DNA of 64,000 nt from Clostridium sp. AM49-4BH (GCF_003478335.1 NZ_QUFB01000002.1:1-64000), one strand, 5' to 3'; shown: positions 54,601 through 63,940, counted from the first letter of the stretch. Numbers and translations: made by a program. Notes: generated by a model not told the origin, from the sequence alone.

Positions 54601-56216
54601 CACATTATTATTGTTCAACCTGCCATCATTATGACTTTGATGATCCGGTGATCAAGGAAAATGCGGGAACTTCTGCGTGCGATCTTCCGGATAAGATCTG
54701 TCCGAATTGTGGGACAGTAATGAACAAAGAAGGTCATGATATTCCGTTTGAAACATTCTTGGGATTTAAGGGAGACAAAGAGCCTGATATCGACCTGAAC
54801 TTTTCCAATGAGTATCAGAGTAATGCACACGATTATACGGAGGTTATTTTTGGTGCAGGTCAGACTTTTCGTGCCGGAACGGTTGGTACAATGGCGGAAA
54901 AGACCGCATATGGCTACGTTAAGAAATATTGTGAAGAACATGAGATCACAAAGCGCAGTGCGGAAATGGAACGTATTGCGAAAGGCTGTGTAGGTGTAAG
55001 ACGTACCACAGGACAGCATCCAGGCGGTATCGTTGTGTTGCCGATCGGAGAAGAGATCTACACCTTTACGCCGGTACAACATCCGGCCAATGATATGACA
55101 ACCAAGATCATAACGACACATTTCGATTATCATAAGATTGATGCAAACTTGTTGAAACTGGATATTTTAGGACATTTGGATCCTACAATGATCCGTATGT
55201 TAGAGGATCTTACGGGTAAAGATGCCTCGGAGATCCCGATGAATGATCCGGATGTGCTTTCTCTTTTTGCCTCGACAGAGGCGTTAGGTATTACGCCGGA
55301 AGATATTGGCGGATGTACGCTTGGATGTCTGGGTGTACCGGAGTTTGGAACTAACTTTGTTATGGGCATGCTGTTAGATGCTAAGCCAAAAAACTTTTCG
55401 GATCTTGTCCGTATTTCGGGACTGTCACATGGTACCGATGTATGGCTTGGCAATGCACAGTATTATATTAAAAACGGTGACTGTACGTTGTCTACGGCGA
55501 TCTGTACCCGTGATGATATTATGATCTATTTGATCAGTATGGGCGTGGAAAATGAACGTTCCTTTAAGATCATGGAGAGTGTACGTAAGGGAAAAGGTTT
55601 GACACCGGACATGGAAGAAGATATGCGTGCCTGCAATGTGCCGGACTGGTACATCGAATCCTGCAAAAAGATCAAATATATGTTCCCAAAAGCGCATGCG
55701 GCAGCTTATGTTATGATGGGATTGCGTGTTGCATGGTTTAAGGTGCACGAGCCGTTGGCGTATTATGCGTCATATTTTAGTATTCGTGCGACAGCCTTTG
55801 ATTATGAGATCATGTGTCAGGGCAGAGAGCGGTTAGAGTATTACATTAATGATTACAACAGACGCAAAAATGAGTTGTCTGACAAAGAAAAGAATACGTT
55901 AGATGATATGCATCTTGTACAGGAAATGTATGCGCGAGGATTTGGTTTTTGCAAGATTGATATTTATCGATCCAAAGCAACCAGATTTCAGATCGTGGAT
56001 GGGAAATTAATGCCTGCTTTTTCATCGATCGACGGACTGGGAGATAAAGCAGCAGAGTTGATCGAGGATGAGGCGAGCAAAGGGGAATTTTTGTCACAGG
56101 AAGACTTTAAGACCCGGTGCAAGGTCAGCGCAAATACAGTAGAGACGATGGATAGGCTTGGATTATTCGGGGATCTGCCACATTCAAATCAGATCTCGCT
56201 GATGGACTTTCTGTGA
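51663..56216 (+). CDS. polC: DNA polymerase III PolC
   Basis: The ATG at 51663 begins MEKLLQETFADLR, five bases after the ispG stop; the product has 1517 residues. It has the Gram-positive replicase layout: an N-terminal region, an OB-fold, a PHP domain (VELHAHTQMSEMDSV), the inserted 3'-5' exonuclease (VVFDLETTG), the polymerase core (GSRGSVGSSFAATM, GFKGDKEPDIDLNF) and a helix-hairpin-helix end. A low-complexity Lys/Thr/Glu-rich insertion at about residues 190-280 lengthens it relative to the roughly 1440 of Bacillus. Confidence 0.97.
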   Translation: MEKLLQETFADLRLTARQQSVFEEVYVERLCLLREQKRVEVHIVSEHIIPYREIALLEYALNQLFDKAGFTVQVTDRFRLSEQYTPENFWQEYQDSILMILKESNVLEFNMFYSGECHLEGETLYLCCDDDILFRARETEVIKKVQDLFSRKAGFSITLKISYREPQIQEEEEISYRDVIQHKNQVQSVEAFGTEKAQGSERGSGTKNMGAQGKTAGRSQDPGTVSGQKAPTETVVKTAAEPVVEKKNDSTEKKAGGEKKTFRGNPYSRKGGRGSFHGNVDEECFYGRNCDGNMIKIADIQEDPGEVVIEGMILSSEERELKSGKILLMFNITDFTDTIQAKIFLEPEVLESIGGELKNGKFIKLKGIPIFDTFSREITISSVRGIKPGKDTREKRMDIYEGPKRVELHAHTQMSEMDSVVPVREFVKRAKEWGHPAVAITDHGVVQSFPDADHEVDRDDAFKVLYGVEAYLVDDLIEAVQNDEGQAFDDTYVVFDLETTGIGPKSNEIIEIGAVKVENRTITDRFSTFINPHRPIPYHITKLTSIDDSMVCDADGIETVLPRFLEFCEGAVMVAHNAGFDMGFISQKSSDLGLDCKFTIVDTVSVARALLPELKNYKLHTVAKQLNVSLEHHHRAVDDAEATAEIFLHMIKRLEDKEIKNLTQLNEACIPNEESIRKMPSYHAVILAKNETGRVNLYRLVSESHLKYFNRRPKLPKSLFMKWREGLLIGSACEAGELFRALVEEKPEEEIDRLVRFYDYLEIQPIGNNEFMVRDEDKYPQIQDDNDLKELNRRIVSLGEAYNKLVVATCDVHFLNPEDEVYRRIIMSGKGFADADQQAPLYYRTTEEMLAEFQYLGSKKAEEIVITNTNLIADMVDKIYPCSPRKCPPYIENSDQDLRNICYNRAHEIYGPDLPPVVEERLERELKSIIGNGYAVMYIIAQKLVWKSNEDGYLVGSRGSVGSSFAATMSGITEINPLPAHYYCSTCHHYDFDDPVIKENAGTSACDLPDKICPNCGTVMNKEGHDIPFETFLGFKGDKEPDIDLNFSNEYQSNAHDYTEVIFGAGQTFRAGTVGTMAEKTAYGYVKKYCEEHEITKRSAEMERIAKGCVGVRRTTGQHPGGIVVLPIGEEIYTFTPVQHPANDMTTKIITTHFDYHKIDANLLKLDILGHLDPTMIRMLEDLTGKDASEIPMNDPDVLSLFASTEALGITPEDIGGCTLGCLGVPEFGTNFVMGMLLDAKPKNFSDLVRISGLSHGTDVWLGNAQYYIKNGDCTLSTAICTRDDIMIYLISMGVENERSFKIMESVRKGKGLTPDMEEDMRACNVPDWYIESCKKIKYMFPKAHAAAYVMMGLRVAWFKVHEPLAYYASYFSIRATAFDYEIMCQGRERLEYYINDYNRRKNELSDKEKNTLDDMHLVQEMYARGFGFCKIDIYRSKATRFQIVDGKLMPAFSSIDGLGDKAAELIEDEASKGEFLSQEDFKTRCKVSANTVETMDRLGLFGDLPHSNQISLMDFL

Positions 56217-56296
56217 TAAGAATTAACAGCAAAAAAGTAAAATGCGCGTTATCATGTATCATATCGCATAATATTCATGATCGTTTTCGTGAAAAA

Positions 56297-56331
56297 GGGG
56301 CGGTGCATTAAGCACCGCCTTTTGTTTACGT
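56297..56331. terminator. Bidirectional terminator between polC and ppk
   Basis: GGCGGTGC at 56300-56307 pairs with GCACCGCC around ATTAA, flanked by AAAAA on the left and TTTTGTTT on the right. It serves the convergent genes. Confidence 0.92.
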
Positions 56332-56345
56332 TATTAGATTTTATT

Positions 56346-58550
56346 TTACTCTTCCGGAACAGAATGGAGAGGTTCAAACGTATGCGTATTTTTATTTTGC
56401 TTTTTACGTTCTTTTTGCGCACGCTTTGCTTCTTCACAGAAGTATTTCTGTGAGTTGAGTTTAGCGTGACCGCCCTTTGCAGCACGTCGATAGGTTCCGT
56501 TTTTCTGTAAAATTCTTGCTTTTTCGTTATCCGCCAGTTGAATGTCCAAAATATGGATCACTTCAGCTTTTAATGCGTCATCTTCTACCGGAAATAAAAT
56601 CTCCACACGTTTATCTAGGTTACGAGGCATCCAGTCTGCACTTCCCATATAGACTTCCTCGAAACCGTTGTTGTAGAAATGGAAGATTCGGCTGTGCTCC
56701 AAAAAGTCACCGACGATCGAACGTACCGTAATGTTCTCGCTGATACCCGGCATTCCGGTTTTGAGGCAGCAGATGCCGCGTACAACTAGTTCAATCTTAA
56801 CACCGGCGGCAGCAGCTTCATACAAGGAGCTGATAATACCGGCATCGCATAGAGAATTCATTTTGGCGCGAATAAATGCTTTTTTACCCTTTTTGGCAAA
56901 TTCTTTTTCTCGGTTGATCAATTGAGTAAAGCGGTCACGCAGGCGGATCGGTGCAATTGCTAATTTGTTCCAAAATGCCGGTTCCGAATAACCGGACAGC
57001 ATATTAAAGACGGCGGTGGCATCTTCACCGATCGCTTTACGGCATGTAAGAAGACCCATATCGGTATATAATTTTGCTGTGCTATCGTTGTAGTTACCGG
57101 TACCGAGGTGGACATAACGTCGAATGCCATCTTCTTCTTTACGTACAACTAACGTGATCTTGCTGTGCGTCTTTAGACCAACAAGACCGTAAATGACATG
57201 ACAGCCGGCCTGCTCCAGTTTACGTGCCCAGATAATATTGTTTTCTTCATCAAACCGTGCTTTTAACTCGACAAGTACGGTTACCTGTTTGCCGTTTTCG
57301 GCAGCGGCAGCAAGAGATGCGATGATCGGAGAGTGGCTGCTGACGCGGTACAAGGTCTGTTTGATCGCAAGAACGTTTGGATCTTTCGAAGCTTGTTTGA
57401 CAAAATCAACAACCGGATCAAAAGTCTCATATGGATGATGTAGAAGGACATCATGGTCACGGATCTGATCAAACAGATGATCTTCACCATTTAGCCATTT
57501 AGCAGGCTGTGGTGTGTATTTTGGAGTGCGTAGCTTATCATATCCTTCCAATCCGGATAATTTCATAAGAAATGTTAAATCCAAAGGACCGTTGATCTTA
57601 AAAATATCTTCCTCTTTGATCTTTAACTCCTGACGTAGTTTTTTGAGCAGACGTTTGTCCATGCCTGCTTCAACTTCCAAACGGATTGCCTGCCCCCATT
57701 GACGTTTCTTGAGCTGTCGTTCGATCTCGATCAGAAGATCAGCAGCTTCATCTTCTTCAATGCTAAGGTCTGCATTACGCATGATACGATATGGAAATAC
57801 CGATTCAATCTCATAATTGACAAACAGTTTTCCAATATTTTTTTCAATGATCTGCTCTAACAAAATAAAGGTTTTTTCACCTTTTTGCTCGGATGGGATC
57901 TCGACAAAACGAGGCAGTACAGAAGGAACCTGAACCGTTGCAAAATCGGTATCATTGGAATCAGCTCCTTTCTTTTTGTTGCCATGTGACAGATAAAGAT
58001 CGCGGAATTGTCCGCCTGCAGCTTTGTCTTTTTTCATGCGGAGAATAGCACCAATATTTAATGTTTTATTACGGATCAGCGGAAATGGTCTGGATGAATC
58101 CACTGCCATAGGAGTAAGTACCGGGTATACTTCATCGGTAAAATAACGGTCTACATATTTGGACTGTTTCTCACTAAGATTTTCATAGTGGGATAAGACG
58201 TGTACGCCTTCTTTTTCGAGGGCCGGGATCAGAGAACGATTAAAAATATCATACTGATCTTTAACGAACAAATGTGTACGTTCGTTGATCGCAGCTAACT
58301 GTTCTGCAGGGGTCATGCCGGAGATGTCTTTTTTGTTGTATTTTACCTGTACCATGTCTTTGAGAGAGGCAACACGTATCATGAAAAACTCATCTAAGTT
58401 GGATGACGTAATGCTCAAAAATTTAAGACGATCAAATAAGGGAAGAGAGGAATCTTTGGCCTCTTCCAGTACGCGGCGGTTAAATAACAGCCAGCTTAAT
58501 TCACGGTTATAAAAATATTCCGGTTTGGAATAAGGTGATTTTGTACTCAT
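56346..58550 (-). CDS. ppk1: Polyphosphate kinase 1
   Basis: The 734-residue enzyme reversibly polymerises the gamma-phosphate of ATP into polyphosphate. It starts SPYSKPEYFYNRELSWLLFN; the phosphorylated His lies in YVHLGTGNYNDSTAKLYTD, and ELKARFDEENNI is conserved. A Lys/Arg-rich tail ends the protein. It is transcribed on the minus strand after the exopolyphosphatase. Confidence 0.96.
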   Translation of the reverse strand: MSTKSPYSKPEYFYNRELSWLLFNRRVLEEAKDSSLPLFDRLKFLSITSSNLDEFFMIRVASLKDMVQVKYNKKDISGMTPAEQLAAINERTHLFVKDQYDIFNRSLIPALEKEGVHVLSHYENLSEKQSKYVDRYFTDEVYPVLTPMAVDSSRPFPLIRNKTLNIGAILRMKKDKAAGGQFRDLYLSHGNKKKGADSNDTDFATVQVPSVLPRFVEIPSEQKGEKTFILLEQIIEKNIGKLFVNYEIESVFPYRIMRNADLSIEEDEAADLLIEIERQLKKRQWGQAIRLEVEAGMDKRLLKKLRQELKIKEEDIFKINGPLDLTFLMKLSGLEGYDKLRTPKYTPQPAKWLNGEDHLFDQIRDHDVLLHHPYETFDPVVDFVKQASKDPNVLAIKQTLYRVSSHSPIIASLAAAAENGKQVTVLVELKARFDEENNIIWARKLEQAGCHVIYGLVGLKTHSKITLVVRKEEDGIRRYVHLGTGNYNDSTAKLYTDMGLLTCRKAIGEDATAVFNMLSGYSEPAFWNKLAIAPIRLRDRFTQLINREKEFAKKGKKAFIRAKMNSLCDAGIISSLYEAAAAGVKIELVVRGICCLKTGMPGISENITVRSIVGDFLEHSRIFHFYNNGFEEVYMGSADWMPRNLDKRVEILFPVEDDALKAEVIHILDIQLADNEKARILQKNGTYRRAAKGGHAKLNSQKYFCEEAKRAQKERKKQNKNTHTFEPLHSVPEE

Positions 58551-58565
58551 GATAGAGTCTCCTTT

Positions 58566-60137
58566 CTATAGACACTTTTTTTGGCGGAGGACAGGGCGAA
58601 TACCGAAGGCCTCTTCAAAAAATGGTGATTTCTGTATAAACATACCATGTTCCAATGTGATGTCATACAATGTCTGACCGGTGATGGTAAGATCATATCC
58701 GCGTTTGCGGACCGTAAAATTGGTGAATTTCTGTTGATGGCTTCGATCCATAGCATCGGCAAGACAGAGTATTGCATTTAGTTTTGCAATCTTGATATAT
58801 TCTTCACGGCTGAATTCATTTTTGATCTCGCTGTATTCCGGAAAGTCGCCGGTTGTATATCGGATCACATAAGCAACGATCATACGTTCCTGATGGGATA
58901 ATCCGATGATCTCTGTGGAAGTAACAATTTTGTAGGAGTTTTCACCGATGTCATTTAAGTTGAGAAAACTGCCACAATTGTGAAGTATCGCTGCTATCTG
59001 AAGAAGTAAACGATCCTTCTTGGTCAGGTGATTGGCTTTGCGCAGAGCATCAAACAGCTTTAAGGCAGCAATCTCTACCTGATGAATGTGTTCTGTATCG
59101 CAGCAAAAGCGTTCTGCCAGTTTGCGTGATACGGAGATGATATCATCCGAGAAAGGATGAGCCGGAACAATATGTTCTTTGCATTCGGCAAAATCAGCTG
59201 CCATGCCATCGCAGATCGTTATGCCGGACAACCACATAAACTCGGCATCTGTCTCTTCAAAAATATTGTGATAGATCATGGCAGTCGGCAAAAGCAGCTC
59301 TGCCTTGTCTTCAGAAATTGACAGTTCGCGGGCAAGATCATCCGGTGCCTGCGTGGAAATGGCATGATACAGTTCTTCGTATTCCTGACGGTTGACGGAA
59401 TCTTTTTTGTTACCCTTTGAATCGACCGGCTGCAAATTGCCAAAATGGTGCGTGACCAGATATTTTACAAACGTTTGCAGTTGGTTGCCGACAGCAATAA
59501 TGTTTCGGACATTACAATCTTGCAAATACAGTTTAGAAAACGTATGCAGACTGTTAGAAATATATTCATGAACCAGATTCTGATAATTGATCACATCGCC
59601 CTGCATTGTTTGTAAAAACTCTTGGATCCGCAGAGAACCTAACAAAATATTATGGGTCGTGATCAGGTTGTTTTTGTCGAATAATGATAATTGGATACTG
59701 CCACCGCCGACATCGACCAAAAGCGTACCCTTTTGGATCAGCTTGTGGAATGAGTTGGGCTGCAATGCGATGGCTTTATAGCATAGATAGCGCTGTTCGG
59801 AGTTGCTGAGGATCTTGATCTGAAAGCCTGTGCGCTGTTTCACCTGATCTAATACGATCAGATTATTATCGGCTTCCCGGAGAGCACTGGTTGCAATGAT
59901 CATATAATCTTTGATGCGGTACTCCATCATCTTTTCCTTAAAGCCGAGTAAAATATTACAGAGCTTATCAATCGTGTGATAGCTGATATGTCTTGTGGAA
60001 AATGTTTCATATCCAAGACGCGCTGTGTGATGCAGATATTCCAATTCATGTACACCGTGTTTTTTGGAAATCTCGTAAATACGCATTGCGGTTTCATGAC
60101 TACCGACATCAATTGCCGCAAAAACAGTTATTGCCAT
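58566..60137 (-). CDS. ppx: Exopolyphosphatase / guanosine-5'-triphosphate,3'-diphosphatase family (Ppx/GppA)
   Basis: The start at 60137 (MAITVFAAIDVGSHETAMRI) follows AGGAGG on the minus strand; the product has 523 residues. It has the two actin-like halves of Ppx/GppA (AIDVGS, TLLVDVGGGSIQLSLF) and a C-terminal HD-type region (ILHNCGSFLN). It removes terminal phosphate from polyphosphate or pppGpp. Together with the adjacent ppk it forms a polyphosphate turnover pair. The start lies 15 bases from ppk's partner end only on that side; a repeat and a 237-base gap separate it from the Xre gene. Confidence 0.93.
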   Translation of the reverse strand: MAITVFAAIDVGSHETAMRIYEISKKHGVHELEYLHHTARLGYETFSTRHISYHTIDKLCNILLGFKEKMMEYRIKDYMIIATSALREADNNLIVLDQVKQRTGFQIKILSNSEQRYLCYKAIALQPNSFHKLIQKGTLLVDVGGGSIQLSLFDKNNLITTHNILLGSLRIQEFLQTMQGDVINYQNLVHEYISNSLHTFSKLYLQDCNVRNIIAVGNQLQTFVKYLVTHHFGNLQPVDSKGNKKDSVNRQEYEELYHAISTQAPDDLARELSISEDKAELLLPTAMIYHNIFEETDAEFMWLSGITICDGMAADFAECKEHIVPAHPFSDDIISVSRKLAERFCCDTEHIHQVEIAALKLFDALRKANHLTKKDRLLLQIAAILHNCGSFLNLNDIGENSYKIVTSTEIIGLSHQERMIVAYVIRYTTGDFPEYSEIKNEFSREEYIKIAKLNAILCLADAMDRSHQQKFTNFTVRKRGYDLTITGQTLYDITLEHGMFIQKSPFFEEAFGIRPVLRQKKCL

Positions 60138-60266
60138 GAGAATATACCTCCTGTTCATGTAATGATAATAGTTTAAATCATTTTGTATAAAAAAACCATA
60201 TATAACTGTCGAATTATACTTTTTTTACAAATAATTTACACAAATTTCCCATGCCTTATAACTGAT

Positions 60267-60346
60267 CGCATTTCGTTTTTACAGTGATTTCCAGATTTTG
60301 TTGTCTCTGATGAATGATTTACCTGCCCTTCGGAGAACTCGAAGTC
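60267..60346 (-). repeat. Dispersed repeat core, inverted copy
   Basis: Read on the minus strand, this segment (GACTTCGAGTTCTCCGAAGG to AAAACGAAATGCG) closely matches 41850-41928, including GTAAATCA-TCATCAGAGA-AACAAAAT. The short stem CTTCG/CGAAG is kept. The terminal inverted repeats of the long copy are not seen here. It lies between the Xre gene and ppx. Confidence 0.65.
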
Positions 60347-60373
60347 ACGTAAAAACGTTGCGTTCTGCGTCTA

Positions 60374-60790
60374 TTATTTTGTTGGAATAAATCGATTCGC
60401 TTTTGTTTTCGTCTGCCGGGATGGATATTCGGTGACATTCTTGACCATCTGATAGACATGCTGGATCTCTTCGGAATTTAACTTTTGCAATAGTGGAATA
60501 AAATAGGCGAAGGATTGATACGTATTATCATCAGTATAGAAAAAGGTAAAGGGATCGACGTGAAGATAATCGCAGATGTTAAAGAAGCCTTCCAATGCCG
60601 GATAATTTTTACCGGATTCAATGGAATTAATGTAGTTTTTGTTTAATCCAAGATCCAAGCTCATTTGGCGTGCGCTGATTCCGGCCGCTTCGCGAAGTTT
60701 TGCAAGACGCAGTCCAAAACTGTGTTTGTTCCACTTTAAAGAAAATAATGTTGTATCACAAATATCACTTGTAGCTTTATAAATATTCAT
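60374..60790 (-). CDS. Xre-family transcriptional regulator
   Basis: The 138-residue protein has a Cro/CI-type helix-turn-helix (FGLRLAKLREAAGISARQMS, LNKNYINSIESGKNYPALEG) and a short C-terminal helical part ending QTKTKANRFIPTK. Two operator-like palindromes lie upstream of its start at 60851-60903, suggesting autoregulation. Its target may include glmM, transcribed divergently. Confidence 0.9.
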   Translation of the reverse strand: MNIYKATSDICDTTLFSLKWNKHSFGLRLAKLREAAGISARQMSLDLGLNKNYINSIESGKNYPALEGFFNICDYLHVDPFTFFYTDDNTYQSFAYFIPLLQKLNSEEIQHVYQMVKNVTEYPSRQTKTKANRFIPTK

Positions 60791-60850
60791 ACGTGCCCCT
60801 TCCTATTAGATAAAATATTTGATATCATCATAACAGGTTTTATTTTGGAA

Positions 60851-60903
60851 AACGCCATGTAGAAACTGGCGTTTAGGGATATATGCCATAATGAAAGTGG
60901 CAT
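60851..60903. promoter_or_regulatory. Paired operator-like palindromes ahead of the Xre gene
   Basis: AACGCCA-N9-TGGCGTT (60851-60873) and TGCCA-N9-TGGCA (60884-60902) share the form GCCA-N9-TGGC, with centres 31 bases apart, about three DNA turns. They lie between the Xre gene and glmM, in the region expected to hold the Xre promoter. Confidence 0.65.
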
Positions 60904-60949
60904 CAAAAAGGAGCAATTGAGGAATATAGGCCGTATTGGAAACAGAACA

Positions 60950-60978
60950 TTGATTTTGAAAAGCACATATGGTAGAAT
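60950..60978 (+). promoter_or_regulatory. Promoter of glmM
   Basis: TTGATT at 60950-60955 and TAGAAT at 60973-60978 with a 17-base spacer, about 105 bases before the start codon. Confidence 0.6.
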
Positions 60979-61088
60979 TGTAATGTTGTGTAAAGCACCG
61001 GTTGCTTATTAGGAGAATAGGACATAGAAGAGACAGCATAAGGCAGCGGTAGAGTTGAAAGAGTGAAGAGTCAGAATGGAGGAGTAAC

Positions 61089-62432
61089 GTGAAATATTTT
61101 GGAACCGATGGATTTCGTGGAGAAGCAAATGTTAATTTAAATGTAATGCATGCATATAAAGTAGGTCGTTTTTTAGGATGGTATTATGGAAAAGAGCACA
61201 AGGCGCGTGTGGTGATCGGTAAAGATACCAGACGTTCCAGTTATATGTTTGAAGATGCTCTTTGTGCAGGTCTTACAGCGAGTGGTGCGGATGTGTATCT
61301 TCTGCATGTAACGCCAACCCCAAGTGTGTCTTATGTTGTGCGAACAGAAAAGTTTGACTGCGGTATTATGATATCTGCCAGCCATAATCCGTATTATGAT
61401 AACGGATTAAAGGTGATCAATGGTAAGGGACATAAGATGGAGGCTGAGGTTGAAGAAAAGATTGAGACATATATTGACAGCGAAGTAGATGACATTCCTA
61501 TGGCAACCAGAGAAAATATCGGATGCACGATCGATTATGCGATCGGAAGACATCGTTACATCGGTTATTTAATGTCTTTGGCAACTCGTTCTTTTAAGAA
61601 TATAAAAGTTGGATTAGATTGTGCTAACGGTTCTTCTTATTCCGTGGCAAAAGGTGTTTTTGATGCATTGGGAGCGCAGACATTTGCGATCGGCATGAAT
61701 CCGGATGGAACAAACATCAATGATAACTGTGGATCGACGCATATTGATAATCTGCAGAAGTTTGTGGTCGAGAACAATCTTGATGTTGGATTTGCGTATG
61801 ATGGAGATGCAGACCGTTGCCTTGCGGTAGATGACAAGGGTCAGGTGATCGATGGAGATGCGATCTTATATCTGTGTGGCTGTTACCTGAAGGATAAGGG
61901 AGAATTAAATAACAATACGGTTGTTACGACGATCATGTCTAATATGGGACTTTACAAGGCGTTTGACAAAGTTGGTATTTCCTATGAAAAGACATCCGTT
62001 GGCGATAAATATGTCAATGCCAATATGATGCAGTTTGGTCATTCTCTGGGCGGTGAGCAGTCCGGACATATTATATTTAGTAAATATGCGGTTACCGGAG
62101 ACGGTGTGCTTACTTCTTTGATGCTGATGGAAGTTATGTTGGAAAAGAAAGAAAAATTATCCGAATTGCGAAAGGGACTTGTGATCTATCCGCAGGTATT
62201 GAAAAATATTCGCGTTAATGACAAGCCGGCAGCAAGAGCTGATGAAGATGTGATCGAAGCCGTGAAAAAAGTCGAGCAGGCGCTAGGCGAGAATGGTCGT
62301 ATTTTGCTGCGCGAGAGCGGCACTGAACCGGTTATCCGTGTTATGGTGGAAGCAGAGACACAGGAGCTTTGTGAGCGGTATGTTGATGATGTGATCGCAG
62401 TACTGAAAGCCAAAGGACATGAGGCAAAATAA
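61089..62432 (+). CDS. glmM: Phosphoglucosamine mutase
   Basis: The GTG start at 61089 follows GGAGG; the product has 447 residues. It converts glucosamine 6-phosphate to glucosamine 1-phosphate for wall synthesis. The phosphorylated Ser is in MISASHNPYYDNG, the metal loop is YDGDADRC, the sugar loop is GGEQSGHI and the phosphate site is RESGTEPVIRV. Confidence 0.96.
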   Translation: MKYFGTDGFRGEANVNLNVMHAYKVGRFLGWYYGKEHKARVVIGKDTRRSSYMFEDALCAGLTASGADVYLLHVTPTPSVSYVVRTEKFDCGIMISASHNPYYDNGLKVINGKGHKMEAEVEEKIETYIDSEVDDIPMATRENIGCTIDYAIGRHRYIGYLMSLATRSFKNIKVGLDCANGSSYSVAKGVFDALGAQTFAIGMNPDGTNINDNCGSTHIDNLQKFVVENNLDVGFAYDGDADRCLAVDDKGQVIDGDAILYLCGCYLKDKGELNNNTVVTTIMSNMGLYKAFDKVGISYEKTSVGDKYVNANMMQFGHSLGGEQSGHIIFSKYAVTGDGVLTSLMLMEVMLEKKEKLSELRKGLVIYPQVLKNIRVNDKPAARADEDVIEAVKKVEQALGENGRILLRESGTEPVIRVMVEAETQELCERYVDDVIAVLKAKGHEAK

Positions 62433-62449
62433 TTAATTTTGAAAAAGCC

Positions 62450-62479
62450 TTGATTTTCGGAGAAAGTTCATGCTATAGT
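62450..62479 (+). promoter_or_regulatory. Promoter of tig
   Basis: TTGATT at 62450-62455 and TATAGT at 62474-62479 with an 18-base spacer, 40 bases before the trigger factor gene. Confidence 0.5.
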
Positions 62480-62518
62480 ATAGCAATGTGATATTTTTAT
62501 AAGGAGGAATTTACAAGA

Positions 62519-63805
62519 ATGAGTGTACAGGTAGAAAAGTTGGAGAAGAGCATGGCTAAGCTGACAATTACAGTTGAGGCTGCAAAGTTTGATGCAGCAG
62601 TTGATTCAGCTTATCAGAAAAATAAAGGTAAGATTGCTCTGCCGGGATTCCGTAAAGGAAAGGCTCCAAGAGCAATGATCGAGAAAATGTACGGCACGGG
62701 AGTATTTTATGAGGATGCAGCCAATGAGTTGATCCCGGAAGCATATGAGACAGCAGCTAAGGAAAGTGAGCTTGAGATCGTTGCACAGCCTGAAATTGAA
62801 GTAACACAGATGGAAAAGGGAACGGATTTCATCTTTACAGCTACCGTAGCAATAAAGCCGGAAGTTACTTTGGGTGACTACAAGGGCATTGAGGTAGAGA
62901 AGAAAGAGGCAGAAGTAAGTGAGGAAGAGATCACAGCAGAGATCGATAAGGCAAGAGAAGCTAACTCCAGACTGATCACGATCGAGGATCGTGCTACAGA
63001 GGACGGAGATACTGTTATCATCGACTTTGATGGTTATGTAGATGGCAAGCAGTTTGAAGGCGGTTATGCAGAGGATTATACGTTAGTTCTTGGATCACAT
63101 TCTTTCATTGATAATTTCGAGGATCAGTTGGTTGGCAAGAATCTCGGTGAGGATGTTGAAGTAAACGTAACATTCCCAGAAGAGTATCATGTAGACGAGC
63201 TTAAGGGTAAGCCTGCATTGTTCAAGGTAAAGATCAAAGAAATCCAGAAGAAAGAGCTTCCTGAACTGGATGATGATTTTGCACAGGATGTATCTGATTT
63301 TGATACATTGGATGAGTACAAGGCTGACGTTGAGAAGAAAATCTTAGAGAACAAAGAGAATCAGATCAAACGTGAGCAGGAAGATCAGATCATTGAGAAG
63401 ATCATTGAGAATGCACAGATGGAGATTCCACAGCAGATGATCGCTGCACAGACACGTCAGATGACACAGGAGTTCGCACAGCGTCTTCAGTCTCAGGGAT
63501 TGTCTTTGGAGCAGTACATGCAGTTTACAGGTCTTACTCCACAGAAGATGATGGAAGATTTAGAGCCACAGGCTTTGAAGCGTATCCAGAGTCGTTTGGT
63601 ATTAGAGGCAGTTGTTGCTGCAGAGAACATCGAGGCTTCTGATGAAGAGATCGATAAAGAGTTAGAGAATATGGCTTCTATGTATCAGATGGAGATCGAC
63701 AAGTTAAAAGAGTTAATCGGCGATGATGAGAAGAAACAGATCGGAATGGATCTGGCAGTGCAGAAAGCAGTGGAATTTGTTGTAAAGGAAGCTGTTGAGA
63801 AATAA
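62519..63805 (+). CDS. tig: Trigger factor
   Basis: The 428-residue ribosome-bound chaperone starts MSVQVEKLEKSMAKLTITV after AAGGAGG. The ribosome-binding loop GFRKGKAPRAMIEKMYG, the FKBP-type domain (GDTVIIDFDGYVDGKQFEGG) and the long C-terminal helical domain are all present. It precedes clpP, the common tig-clpP order. Confidence 0.97.
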   Translation: MSVQVEKLEKSMAKLTITVEAAKFDAAVDSAYQKNKGKIALPGFRKGKAPRAMIEKMYGTGVFYEDAANELIPEAYETAAKESELEIVAQPEIEVTQMEKGTDFIFTATVAIKPEVTLGDYKGIEVEKKEAEVSEEEITAEIDKAREANSRLITIEDRATEDGDTVIIDFDGYVDGKQFEGGYAEDYTLVLGSHSFIDNFEDQLVGKNLGEDVEVNVTFPEEYHVDELKGKPALFKVKIKEIQKKELPELDDDFAQDVSDFDTLDEYKADVEKKILENKENQIKREQEDQIIEKIIENAQMEIPQQMIAAQTRQMTQEFAQRLQSQGLSLEQYMQFTGLTPQKMMEDLEPQALKRIQSRLVLEAVVAAENIEASDEEIDKELENMASMYQMEIDKLKELIGDDEKKQIGMDLAVQKAVEFVVKEAVEK

Positions 63806-63817
63806 TACAAACAGAAG

Positions 63818-63877
63818 TTAACGCCATCCGCATCAGGAAGCTGTTTCAGCTGCCTGATGGGCTGGCGTTTTTGTTAA
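63818..63877 (+). terminator. Terminator after tig
   Basis: A long stem (AACGCCA and CATCAGG-type arms paired with CCTGATG and TGGCGTT) ends in TTTTTG. clpP therefore needs its own promoter or read-through. Confidence 0.85.
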
Positions 63878-63940
63878 GTCTAAGAGAGTATGTCCTGCAG
63901 CTTAGTATTTGCAGGTACATGGAAAGGCATGGTGAGCACA

